The notes beneath the pieces were generated by a model. That model worked only from the letters and a program-made list of their open reading frames with translations, was not told where the DNA came from and did not search any database. From positions 930,001-994,000 of the forward strand of contig OW818680.1 of NCBI GenBank assembly GCA_942493055.1: a DNA stretch of 64,000 bases. Direction: 5' to 3'. Of the stretch, positions 26,702 through 35,000 are shown piece after piece (position 1 is the stretch's first letter; each line of letters begins with the position of its first letter). The position numbers were made by a program, and so were the translations under genes. The DNA is from CAIZQW01 sp942493055. Lineage in GTDB: Bacteria; Verrucomicrobiota; Kiritimatiellia; RFP12; UBA1067.

Positions 26702-27238
26702 ATGGACCTTTCAGAACAACAAAAACAAACGATCCGCGACTGGGTTGCGGCGGGTGCATCCCTTTCAGATGTCCAACGAAGCCTGAAAACCGACTTGGGC
26801 ATCACCATGACCTATATGGACGTGCGCATGCTGGTCCTCGACTTGGGCGCTTCAGTCAAGGACAAGCCAGAGGTGAAGCCGCCCAAAGCCATGCCGCCAC
26901 CGCACCCCATACAGGATGAAGAGGATAGTTCAGTCTATGACCTTGATGAGGAGGCAGCAGCAGACCCTGATGCATTACAACAGGAGGCCGGCAGGCCTGA
27001 CGAGCAACAGGGGCCAGACAGCACGGTCACATTGACCATGGACAGTCTGGTCGTACCAGGTGCCATGGTCAGCGGCACAGTGACCTTCTCGGACGGAGTT
27101 AAAGCGCGCTGGCTTATTGACCAGTATGGACGTTTCGGGATCGAACCGGAAACACCGGGCTACCGTCCTTCACCAGAGGACATGAACGATTTTCAGATGC
27201 AATTGCGGGGTGAATTACACCGTAAAGGCTACATGTAA
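26702..27238 (+). CDS. Conserved-looking protein with N-terminal helix-turn-helix-like region
   Basis: A 178-residue soluble protein. Residues 1-50 (LSEQQKQTIRDWVAAGASLS, then DVQRSLKTDLGITMTYMDVR) resemble a small helix-turn-helix. Residues 55-105 are acidic and low in complexity (QDEEDSSVYDLDEEAAADPD). The C-terminal 70 residues form a compact beta part (TMDSLVVPGAMVSGTVTFSD, then WLIDQYGRFGIEP). The bipartite plan suggests a regulator or adaptor, but I cannot name a family. It is 17 bases after its upstream neighbour and 11 bases ahead of proC, so it belongs to the same transcript. Confidence 0.65.
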   Translation: MDLSEQQKQTIRDWVAAGASLSDVQRSLKTDLGITMTYMDVRMLVLDLGASVKDKPEVKPPKAMPPPHPIQDEEDSSVYDLDEEAAADPDALQQEAGRPDEQQGPDSTVTLTMDSLVVPGAMVSGTVTFSDGVKARWLIDQYGRFGIEPETPGYRPSPEDMNDFQMQLRGELHRKGYM

Positions 27239-27249
27239 GAAAGGAACAC

Positions 27250-28053
27250 ATGAGAGTAGGTCTTTTAGGAGCAGGCAAAATGGCGGAGGCAATCGCCTCC
27301 TCGTTGATCCAAACAGGGATGTGCGACCCCTGGGATATCACCGCGTGTGACAAGTCTGAAGAGCGCCGCCAACTGATGGCGAAGCAATATCAGACCATCG
27401 CAACCAATTGCCCCATCGAAACCGTCCGTGAAAGTGAAGTGTTGATTGTTGCTGTAAAGCCGCAGGATTTGGATGATCTATTGACAGCGCTCAAGCCTCA
27501 CTTGACGCGGAAGCACCTGTTGATTTCCATCGTCGCCGGAAAGACACTTGCGGCCTTGACGAAATGTGCCGGCAAAACAACCCGCATCATCCGTGTCATG
27601 CCGAACCTTGCACTGATCGTCCAGGAAGGCATGAGCGTCTACTGCGCCTCGAAACAGGCAAAGCCTCAGGACAAACGATGCGTTGCCCAGATTTTCGGAA
27701 ATGCAGGGGCTGTCCTGGAATTGCCGGAAAAACACTTTGATGCCGTAACAGCATTGAGCGGTTCGGGACCTGCCTTCATCGCATACGTTCTGAATGCCAT
27801 GATTGAAGGCGCGATCGCATTGAAACTACCCAAAGAAGCAGCGCGCCTTCTCGCTGAGCAGACACTCATCGGCGCGGGGATCTATCTGCAGAACAGCGGA
27901 CGCGACATCAATGAATTTATTCAGGCGGTCGCTTCGCCCAAAGGGACAACGATTGCGGGACTGGCCGTGCTTGAGAAGTCATCGCTCCGCTCAACCGTCA
28001 TCAAGACGTTAAAGGCCGCGGCCGACCGCAGTGCAGAACTGTGCAAGGTTTAA
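27250..28053 (+). CDS. proC: Pyrroline-5-carboxylate reductase
   Basis: ProC reduces pyrroline-5-carboxylate to proline with NAD(P)H. The 267-residue protein has the N-terminal dinucleotide fold (VGLLGAGKMAEAIASSL), VAVKPQDLDDLL, the family stretch RIIRVMPNLALIVQEGMSVY, and the C-terminal signature LSGSGPAFIAYVLNAM with IQAVASPKGTTIAGL. Length is normal. An AAGGAA site precedes the ATG. It is the last gene of the rightward run, and a strong terminator lies about 95 bases downstream at 28146-28180, inside the opposing small gene. Confidence 0.95.
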   Translation: MRVGLLGAGKMAEAIASSLIQTGMCDPWDITACDKSEERRQLMAKQYQTIATNCPIETVRESEVLIVAVKPQDLDDLLTALKPHLTRKHLLISIVAGKTLAALTKCAGKTTRIIRVMPNLALIVQEGMSVYCASKQAKPQDKRCVAQIFGNAGAVLELPEKHFDAVTALSGSGPAFIAYVLNAMIEGAIALKLPKEAARLLAEQTLIGAGIYLQNSGRDINEFIQAVASPKGTTIAGLAVLEKSSLRSTVIKTLKAAADRSAELCKV

Positions 28054-28063
28054 CCGCTGTGGG

Positions 28064-28336
28064 TCAGGATTGATCGTACCGACGATTCCGAAAATAGAGC
28101 AAGCTGTCGATCCCCACCATCAGGGCATTCACACCATACAACACTAACACAGGGTCATGACTGAGACCCTGTGTTGTTTTATTTAAAATACCGGCGATAT
28201 AGCCGACCAGAACAATCAATAAAAAATAGACGCTCTTGCCTTTGGCAGAGCGCGAACGCCAGGACTTGGCGATCGAAAACGGCCAAGCCGCCCCAAAACA
28301 AATCAACATGATTGCTTCATAAATCGAAAAATTCAT
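28064..28336 (-). CDS. Small PQ-loop/SWEET-like membrane protein
   Basis: A 90-residue protein with three hydrophobic segments (IMLICFGAAWPFSIAKSW, VYFLLIVLVGYIAGIL and VLVLYGVNALMVGIDSLLYF) separated by basic loops (RSRSAKGKS). The pattern resembles a single PQ-loop/SemiSWEET-type three-helix bundle. I recall similar small proteins in anaerobes, but their substrate is not known to me. It converges with proC, 10 bases apart. The coding strand contains a perfect 11-base inverted repeat that works as a terminator for the opposite strand, so the two functions constrain the same DNA. Confidence 0.72.
   Translation of the reverse strand: MNFSIYEAIMLICFGAAWPFSIAKSWRSRSAKGKSVYFLLIVLVGYIAGILNKTTQGLSHDPVLVLYGVNALMVGIDSLLYFRNRRYDQS
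28146..28180 (+). terminator. Intrinsic terminator of the proC operon, inside the opposing gene
   Basis: AACACAGGGTC (28146-28156) pairs perfectly with GACCCTGTGTT (28165-28175) across an 8-base loop, and GTTTT follows directly. This is a textbook rho-independent terminator for rightward transcription, about 95 bases after the proC stop. It lies wholly within the minus-strand gene at 28064-28336. Confidence 0.8.
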
Positions 28337-28643
28337 CCGCTTGTGTCTTCCTGTTTCGCGCTTACGCTCCGTGTGTTCATTCCCCCTCAGATGTCATATT
28401 CACAATTGGCAGACCTATTATTTTTACATAACGCCCCTCCCAAGGTCAAATGAAAAATGAGAGGATATCCGGTGCCGAATCCAGAACAAATCGTGCAAGC
28501 AATATACCCTTTTCTAAACTAAAAAACGCTCGACACGCCTTGCCTGACGTGCTAATGTAACGATGTACGTTAAATATGCATATTGCTTAGTTTTTTTAAG
28601 GATGAGAAAAGTGTAACAACTTATTTTAATGCGGAGGTTCAAA
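28337..28643. other. Intergenic gap with two adjacent palindromes ahead of the response regulator
   Basis: This 307-base gap has no convincing gene. It contains TAACG-ATGTA-CGTTA at 28558-28572, directly followed by the 12-base palindrome AATATGCATATT at 28573-28584, about 60 bases ahead of the response-regulator ATG. They could be a regulatory site. A T-run follows at about 28592-28600. The remainder is AT-rich and plain. Confidence 0.4.
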
Positions 28644-29012
28644 ATGGATGGAATGCGTGTCATGATTGCAGACGATGAATTTCATGTGAGAACTGTGCTT
28701 CGTGCCATTGTAAACGGTATTCCGGGAAGTGTTGTGGGAGAAGCTGAAAACGGAAAAGATGTCCTTGAAAAATATCGGGAGGTCTTGCCCGACCTCCTGC
28801 TACTCGACATCAACATGCCCTTGAAGACAGGGGACCTTGTTATTGCAGAACTGATGGAGGACTATCCGGAAGCACGCGTTATTATGCTCACGGGGGTGGC
28901 AGACAGTGAAACCGTTGAAAAGTGCATCGAAGCAGGTGCCTGCGGTTATATTCGTAAGGACACACCATCTGAAGAGATGAGAGACCTGATCCGGACCATC
29001 ATGGCAGACTAG
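28644..29012 (+). CDS. Single-domain response regulator (CheY-like)
   Basis: A 122-residue receiver domain with no output domain. The acidic pocket is ADDE (near residue 9), the phospho-acceptor aspartate is in LLLLDINMP, the switch threonine is in IMLTGVAD and the lysine is in IRKDTP. The start at 28644 is set by GGAGG 6 bases upstream; an ATG at 28629 has no site. It probably signals by protein contact. It heads a rightward group with a small basic protein, a PilB-like ATPase, a histidine phosphotransferase-like protein and a second receiver, so it may control the motor ATPase. Confidence 0.9.
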   Translation: MDGMRVMIADDEFHVRTVLRAIVNGIPGSVVGEAENGKDVLEKYREVLPDLLLLDINMPLKTGDLVIAELMEDYPEARVIMLTGVADSETVEKCIEAGACGYIRKDTPSEEMRDLIRTIMAD

Positions 29013-29061
29013 CCAGCGCGCTGGCGCGAGGCTCATGCAGCATGCCCAAAAAGGAGCACCT

Positions 29062-29205
29062 ATGAAAATGAACTTGAAGCAGATGCTGGAAGACATTGAG
29101 AAAGACAATGCCTTTGAACAACCCAAACCCAAGCAAATGACTCAGAGCGACATCAACCGCATGATGCAAGAGAAAAAGCGAAAAGGGAAGGAGAAAAAAG
29201 CATGA
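29062..29205 (+). CDS. 47-residue highly charged small protein
   Basis: A short frame with an AAAAAGGAG Shine-Dalgarno site ahead of ATG 29062. The product begins MKMNLKQMLEDIEKDNAFEQ and ends in a strongly basic tail (KKRKGKEKKA). It is predicted to be helical and soluble, with no membrane span. Its TGA overlaps the ATG of the PilB-like ATPase gene (ATGA at 29202-29205), which strongly supports real translation and coupling. No family is recognised. It may be an adaptor or assembly factor for the ATPase; this is inference from position. Confidence 0.7.
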   Translation: MKMNLKQMLEDIEKDNAFEQPKPKQMTQSDINRMMQEKKRKGKEKKA

Positions 29206-30881
29206 AAATCGAAAAGCTTATTGTTGATCGCCTCGTGAAAGAGAAGGTGATTGCTCCGTCTGAAGCTTCTTCACTGCATTCTCGCTTTCGTTCAGACCCC
29301 TTTCATGCGATCTGCTACCTGGCGTTTATTTTGCCTGCGAAAGCAGACTCCATTGGACGCATCTGGGCAGACTCCATTGGCGTCGCATACGCGAACCCTG
29401 TCAAAACACTGGCTGACGCTGCCTTGGCAGAAAAGCTCTCAAAAGAGTTCTTGCGCGAAAACTCAATCGTCCCCCTCGTGAAAATGTCCAGTGAACGTGT
29501 CGTGACGGTCGCGATGGCGCATCCGGATGACGTGATGCTTATTTCTCAGATCGAGAGCGTGCTTCAAATGATGGTGAGCCCTGTGTTTGCCTTCCCCTCC
29601 TTTATCATGGAGCAGATTGATGCCACGTTTAATCCACAAGATGCGATTCGACGGAGCACAGCCCTTGACCAGGAAAAGTATGCGACCGAGAATCGTTTAA
29701 AAATGTTAAGCGAACTTAAGGAAATGGTCGATTTCGTGCGCGAAGTGATCATGCTGGCGGTTCACGAACGCGCGAGCGATGTGCATGTGGAACCCACGGA
29801 GGACAAGATCCGCATACGCTTGCGCATTGATGGCGAATTGCAGGAACGTTTCCGGCTCGACAAGACCATCCTCCCCCCCCTCTCCAACCGACTCAAATTA
29901 ATGGCGGGATGCGATATTTCCGAAGTTCGAAAACCGCAAGACGGACGTATGAATCTGGAAGTCGATGGACGCGCCGTGGACTTGCGCTTTTCCTCAATCC
30001 CGACAATTCATGGCGAAAAGATCGTCCTGCGTATTCTCGGGCAAAGCGCCTTTAAGGATATCCCCGAGCTAGAAGATATCGGCCTCTCCTGGCATACGTA
30101 TCACATCATTCGGAAAATCATTTCTTCCCCGAATGGTGTCTTCTTTGTAACAGGGCCTACAGGTTCAGGAAAGACCACCACGCTCTACACGGCCTTGAAG
30201 CGTATCAACCATGACAACATCAACATCGTCACCATTGAAGATCCTGTCGAGTTTCGCCTTGAGGGCGTCAACCAAGTCCAGGTGAACCCGGTGGCAGGTG
30301 TCACCTTTGCAAGCGCTTTGCGCGCCTTTTTGCGGCAAGATCCTGACGTGATGCTGATCGGCGAAATCCGCGACATGGAAACGGCTACGATTGCTTCTCA
30401 AGCCGCGCTCACAGGACATCTGGTGCTCACCACCATGCACACCAACAACGCCCTGCAGGCTCTCGGACGCCTCATACAGATCGGTGTAGAGCCCTTTCTG
30501 GTCGCGCCCTCCATTGTCGGTGTCATGGGCCAACGCTTGGTGCGCAAGCTCTGCCCGCATTGCCGCGAAAAATACATGCTCTCTGAACTCCAGACGCAGC
30601 TCTTATTTGATTGCCCGCCCAAAACGGAAGTCTACATGTACAATCCTGTTGGCTGCGACTACTGCAATGGCATCGGTTACTACGGGCGTCTGGCAATCCA
30701 CGAAGTCTTCATGTTTGATGAGGATGTTCGCGCCATGATTGCAGAAAACCGGTCCTTGCTGGAAATCCAAAAGGCGGTGGAGTTGCGCGGGTTCCGTGAC
30801 ATGCGCTATGATGGCTATAAAAAGGCGCTACGCGGGCTCACCACGATTGCCGAGGTTGACTCTGTTATCTCAGAAGACTAG
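29202..30881 (+). CDS. Type IV pilus/type II secretion assembly ATPase (PilB/GspE family)
   Basis: A 559-residue hexameric motor ATPase. An MshEN-like N-terminal domain (about 1-145) is followed by the N2 domain (ASDVHVEPTEDKIRIRLRID) and the ATPase core. Walker A is GPTGSGKTT (318-326), the Asp box EDPVEF is at 346-351, Walker B with DVMLIGEIRD is at 382-391 and the His box TTMHTN is at 410-415. The zinc site Cys451/Cys454 and Cys485/Cys488 marks the PilB/GspE assembly subgroup, not PilT. No pilC, pilin or secretin gene is nearby, so the machine it drives is encoded elsewhere. Its position between signalling genes suggests direct two-component control. Confidence 0.93.
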   Translation: MKIEKLIVDRLVKEKVIAPSEASSLHSRFRSDPFHAICYLAFILPAKADSIGRIWADSIGVAYANPVKTLADAALAEKLSKEFLRENSIVPLVKMSSERVVTVAMAHPDDVMLISQIESVLQMMVSPVFAFPSFIMEQIDATFNPQDAIRRSTALDQEKYATENRLKMLSELKEMVDFVREVIMLAVHERASDVHVEPTEDKIRIRLRIDGELQERFRLDKTILPPLSNRLKLMAGCDISEVRKPQDGRMNLEVDGRAVDLRFSSIPTIHGEKIVLRILGQSAFKDIPELEDIGLSWHTYHIIRKIISSPNGVFFVTGPTGSGKTTTLYTALKRINHDNINIVTIEDPVEFRLEGVNQVQVNPVAGVTFASALRAFLRQDPDVMLIGEIRDMETATIASQAALTGHLVLTTMHTNNALQALGRLIQIGVEPFLVAPSIVGVMGQRLVRKLCPHCREKYMLSELQTQLLFDCPPKTEVYMYNPVGCDYCNGIGYYGRLAIHEVFMFDEDVRAMIAENRSLLEIQKAVELRGFRDMRYDGYKKALRGLTTIAEVDSVISED

Positions 30882-30905
30882 TCTTCTCTTGAAGGAGAAG
30901 GCACC

Positions 30906-31580
30906 ATGAACGAACGTAAAATCGAGCGCATTTTTTATCACGATGTCTTAAACCTTGCATCCTCTTTGCGAGGCATAACCGAAGTCATTTCTGACGTCGA
31001 TGAGGCAACCCGTGGTGAAATGCTTGCATTAATGGGCGATGTCTCGGAGACCCTGATCGAAACCATCAACGCGCGTCGTCTGTACAGAAGCATGGAAACA
31101 CAGGATCTTTCGCTCAATGCTTCCACCCTTGACTGCGAGAAGCTTTTAAACCAGACAGCCGCGCGCTATAAACGACACACCCTCTGCCAAGACAAGGCAT
31201 CCGAGATCAGTCAAGTTCCCCACCCGTCTAGCCACACGCCGATCTCCCTCGTCACGGATAAGGATGTTCTGCAAGGGGCTTTGGGCTATGCCCTCCGAAC
31301 AGCACTGGCCATCATTCCCAAAGCGCATTCCATCACGCTGGACGTTGCAAGAGAAGCATCCGGGGCGTCTCATGCAGTTGTTTTTTCAATCGCCTTTCCT
31401 GGGACGCTTTCAAAAGAAGAAAACGAGCTTCTTTTCAAAAGGCCTCAAGCGAACGAGAGTCTTAATATCTTATTTCCGGCATACGTCTTTTACACACTGG
31501 TCACGACCTATTTGCACGGGAGCGCGAACTGCAGTGCAAAGGACAACGTTCTTCTTCTGACTGTACGTTTTGAGGGCTGA
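30906..31580 (+). CDS. Histidine phosphotransferase-like protein (ChpT-like candidate)
   Basis: A 224-residue protein. Residues 8-70 form a helical hairpin with an H-box-like RIFYHDVLNLASSLRGI, in which His12 followed by Asp is the probable phospho-acceptor, as in HisKA-type dimerisation domains. The second part (about 110-224) has the length of a Bergerat ATPase domain, but I see no N, G1 or G2 box and only a helix reminiscent of the N-box (LQGALGYALRTALAI). This is the layout of ChpT-type phosphotransferases and of degenerate kinases. It lies between the PilB-like ATPase (24 bases) and a receiver protein. A relay from the hybrid kinase to the receivers is an inference. Confidence 0.6.
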   Translation: MNERKIERIFYHDVLNLASSLRGITEVISDVDEATRGEMLALMGDVSETLIETINARRLYRSMETQDLSLNASTLDCEKLLNQTAARYKRHTLCQDKASEISQVPHPSSHTPISLVTDKDVLQGALGYALRTALAIIPKAHSITLDVAREASGASHAVVFSIAFPGTLSKEENELLFKRPQANESLNILFPAYVFYTLVTTYLHGSANCSAKDNVLLLTVRFEG

Positions 31581-31619
31581 CCCAGCACACTTAACAGATG
31601 CACTGTGGAAGGAAACAGA

Positions 31620-32006
31620 ATGGACACACAATCTGTAGACGAAGGCACACGCGTGTTAGTCGTGGATGATATGCGAATTAATACTATGGTGTTAAGCGCC
31701 AAGTTGAAAAAGCTCAACTATCGATGCGAAGGCGCGGAGAGCGCAGCCCGCGCCCTTGAGCTTATCACCACATTCAAGCCTGCTATAATCCTGACCGACT
31801 TGTGGATGCCGGAGATGAACGGGGATGTGCTCGCAAAAAAAATACGAGAACTGCCGGGCTGTGCAAAACTCCCTATTTTTGTTGTGACCGCCGACATCTC
31901 AAATCCGACGGGGTTCGACATGAGCGTCTTCACAGGCGTTCTCCTGAAACCCATTGATGATGCACGGCTCCAGGAACTCTTAGCTTCAGCAACCTCATCG
32001 TCATGA
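31620..32006 (+). CDS. Single-domain response regulator (CheY-like)
   Basis: A 128-residue receiver: acidic pair in VLVVDDMRI, phospho-acceptor aspartate in IILTDLWMPEMNG, switch residue in IFVVTADIS and lysine in VLLKPID. The ATG at 31620 is preceded by GGAAGG; a GTG at 31605 is less likely. It differs clearly from the first receiver of this cluster, so the two probably have different partners. It converges with the hybrid kinase gene 26 bases away, and its receiver is of the kind often paired with hybrid kinases and phosphotransfer domains. Confidence 0.9.
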   Translation: MDTQSVDEGTRVLVVDDMRINTMVLSAKLKKLNYRCEGAESAARALELITTFKPAIILTDLWMPEMNGDVLAKKIRELPGCAKLPIFVVTADISNPTGFDMSVFTGVLLKPIDDARLQELLASATSSS

Positions 32007-32032
32007 TCATGGATCAGCTGCGGGTGATTGCA

Positions 32033-35000
32033 TTAATGATGCGTCTCCTCCCGTCGAACGAAGGCGTCCAGCTCTGCTTTGGCCTCTGACAAGGCTTCTC
32101 GAAGTCCCTCGATCAACTCCTCGGTGATCACATGGTTGCATTTCAGCGCCGAATTGATGACCGTGGCCATGCGTGACAAACGCGTGGCACCAACCGTCGC
32201 GGCTAAGCCCTTCAACGTGTGAACCTTCCGACGTGTTTCGTCGGTAATCGCTTGGGAGAGCACAACAGGGAGATCGGCAAACAGATTATTCAGCTCTTCC
32301 AGGAATGAGATCAGAACATCCCGATAGAGTTCCTGCATACCATTGACCTGCTCAAGACCTTTCTTTACATCAAATCCCTTTAAAACGTCAAAAATAGCCG
32401 CGGGTGATTGATCCAGATGTTCATACGCAAGAGCCGCCTTCGGGATACCGTGGTTCAGTAAGCGCTCCAAGGTCGCCAGCAACTCTGAAAAGTCAATTGG
32501 CTTGGTCAGATACTCATTCGCGCCCACACTGATTGCCTTTATGCGATCAGAGTCCATCACGGCTGCAGACAGCGCAACAATCGGAACCTTATTGCCCGAG
32601 TCTCGTATACGCTTTGTCGCCTCGAAGCCATCCATTTCGGGCATCTGAAGATCCATCAAAATCAGATCAAAAGCGTGCTCCGCCATTTTTTGAAGCGCAA
32701 CGCGTCCATTCTCAGCAACAACGACGGCGACGCGCGTGACCTCGAGCAGTCCAACAATCACCTCTTGATTCACCACATTGTCCTCAACGACCAAAAGTGT
32801 GTATTTTGAAAAATCGGGATAGCCCTGCTGTTCATTCGCAGGCATCGCCCGTGGAGCCCCCTCCTCTTTTGAGGCGCTACTCCCAACATCTTTAGCCTCC
32901 AATTCAAGCTCAAAATAAAACGTACTGCCCTTTCCACGCGTTGACTCAACGGCAATGCCGCCCCCCATCAAATCCACCAGGCGATTCGAAATCACCAACC
33001 CCAGCCCAGTCCCGCCATATTTGCGTGTGGTCGAGGCATCGGCCTGCGTAAAGGCATGAAACAAATTCTTCACATGTTCTTGACTCAACCCGATCCCTGT
33101 ATCGCGCACTTCGAACCGGATACGGCTACGGACCTCCTGAGCTGACGGATTTCTGACGAGCGAAATATTCAACTCAACATATCCCTTTTCTGTAAACTTG
33201 ATCGCATTGCTTAGCAAATTCGTCAAAACCTGGCTTAAGCGAAGGCTGTCGGCAACAAGGATGGCGGGCACATGAGGGGAGACATTGAAAACGAGATCAA
33301 TCCCTTTTTCTTCCACAGCAACACTAAACATGGCCTTTAACGGCTCGAGCAAATCATTCAGGAAGCACTGCTCCAAATTCAGCTTCAACCGCCCCGCCTC
33401 CATTTTTGATAAATCGAGGATATCGTTAATAATTTGGAGTAACAAGCGGGAGGAGCTATTCATGCGCTTCAGATATTTCTGCTGCTGCTCACCAAGTTCT
33501 GTCCGCTTCAGTAACTCGCTCATTCCAATGACTGCATTAATCGGCGTACGAATCTCATGACTCATATTGGCCAGGAATTCGCTTTTAATCCGCATCGCCC
33601 GCTCTGCCTGTTCCTTCGCCAATTTCAGAGCATCCTCCGTATGCTTGCGCGTCAGGATATTCCACAGCCCATGCATAAACAGGGAGAGTTGGTTCACATC
33701 GTCCTCAGTGTAATCCGTCGACTTGTTACCGCTCCCGACCAGAAGAACAATCTTCTTGTCAATGATGATCGGAACGCTGACGTGTCTTATGAGCGTCACA
33801 TGCCCCGCCGGAACCCCCTTCTTCCAGGAATTTTCAGTTGCATAGTTATTCGTGATAATCGGTCTCCGTTGCCGGACGGACTCCCCCCAGAGTCCAGTCG
33901 AAGCGACTTTATAAACAATAGGCTTATCCACGATTGTGCACGCATCCATGGCCGATTTGGACCACGAATGCATGGTCAGTTCGTCCTCGGCATCATTCAC
34001 GAACGCAAGATAGCCAATTTTGCTATGCGTCAGCGTCACCGATTTCTCAAGAGCGAAATCCGTGATCTCCTTGAGTGAACTCCCTGTCATCCGCCCAAGT
34101 TCAAGCATGGCTTCCAGACGATCAGCATTGGCCCGGACCATCTTTTCTTCACGCTTATGAACGGTTTCATCCCGGAAGACCAGCACCGCGCCAATAACCG
34201 CCCCGGCATCATCCTTAACAAGGGTGCAGCTACTCGAAATCGGATACTCATACAAGGAACGAGAGATCAAGACGATATCTTCTCCTCCGTCCTCACCCTT
34301 GCCTTCTCTCAAGACGCGCTCCACAAGATTGGGAACCGGACACCCCGTTTTGGAGTCTACTATGCGAACCACCTCTTTTACATAGCGACCGGAGGCATCA
34401 TGAGACTTCCATCCTGTCAACATTTCAGCCACGCCATTCAAACTGGTAATGCGTCCGTAAACATCACACGCAATGACGCCATCATCAATCGAGCGAAGCG
34501 TCGCGGCCAAATGCTCTTCACTCTTACGCAAACTATAGGTACGCTCCTCCACGAGCATTTGCAGCTCTTTTCGGCGGTGCATGAGCAAGACATGAAGCGA
34601 ACAGACGCCGAGCGTCAACATCAGCCCCACAATCGCACTCCACCAGCCGGCATAGATCGGAAACAGATCTAGAAAACGATTGGTCGCCATAGCTGAAATC
34701 GAAAACGTCTTGCCAAACGCAAAGAAGGGGCGGACATGTGATAAGCGGGGATCGGCGGGCAAGGCATTCTTCTGCGTTTCTGCTATGGCCTCTATGGACC
34801 CATTTTCGTGGACCATGCTAATGTTCACGAGAGCTTCTGTTCCTTGATCGATCGGTGTCAGCAATGCCTCCAAACGGACCAGCGCGACCACATAGCCGAC
34901 CAGCTTTCCCTCGGCACCTTGTTCAAAGACAGCACGAAAAACATAGATTCCTTTGGTCCGTCTTTCGTGGTAGAACAACTCCACGGCATCCGTCGCAACC

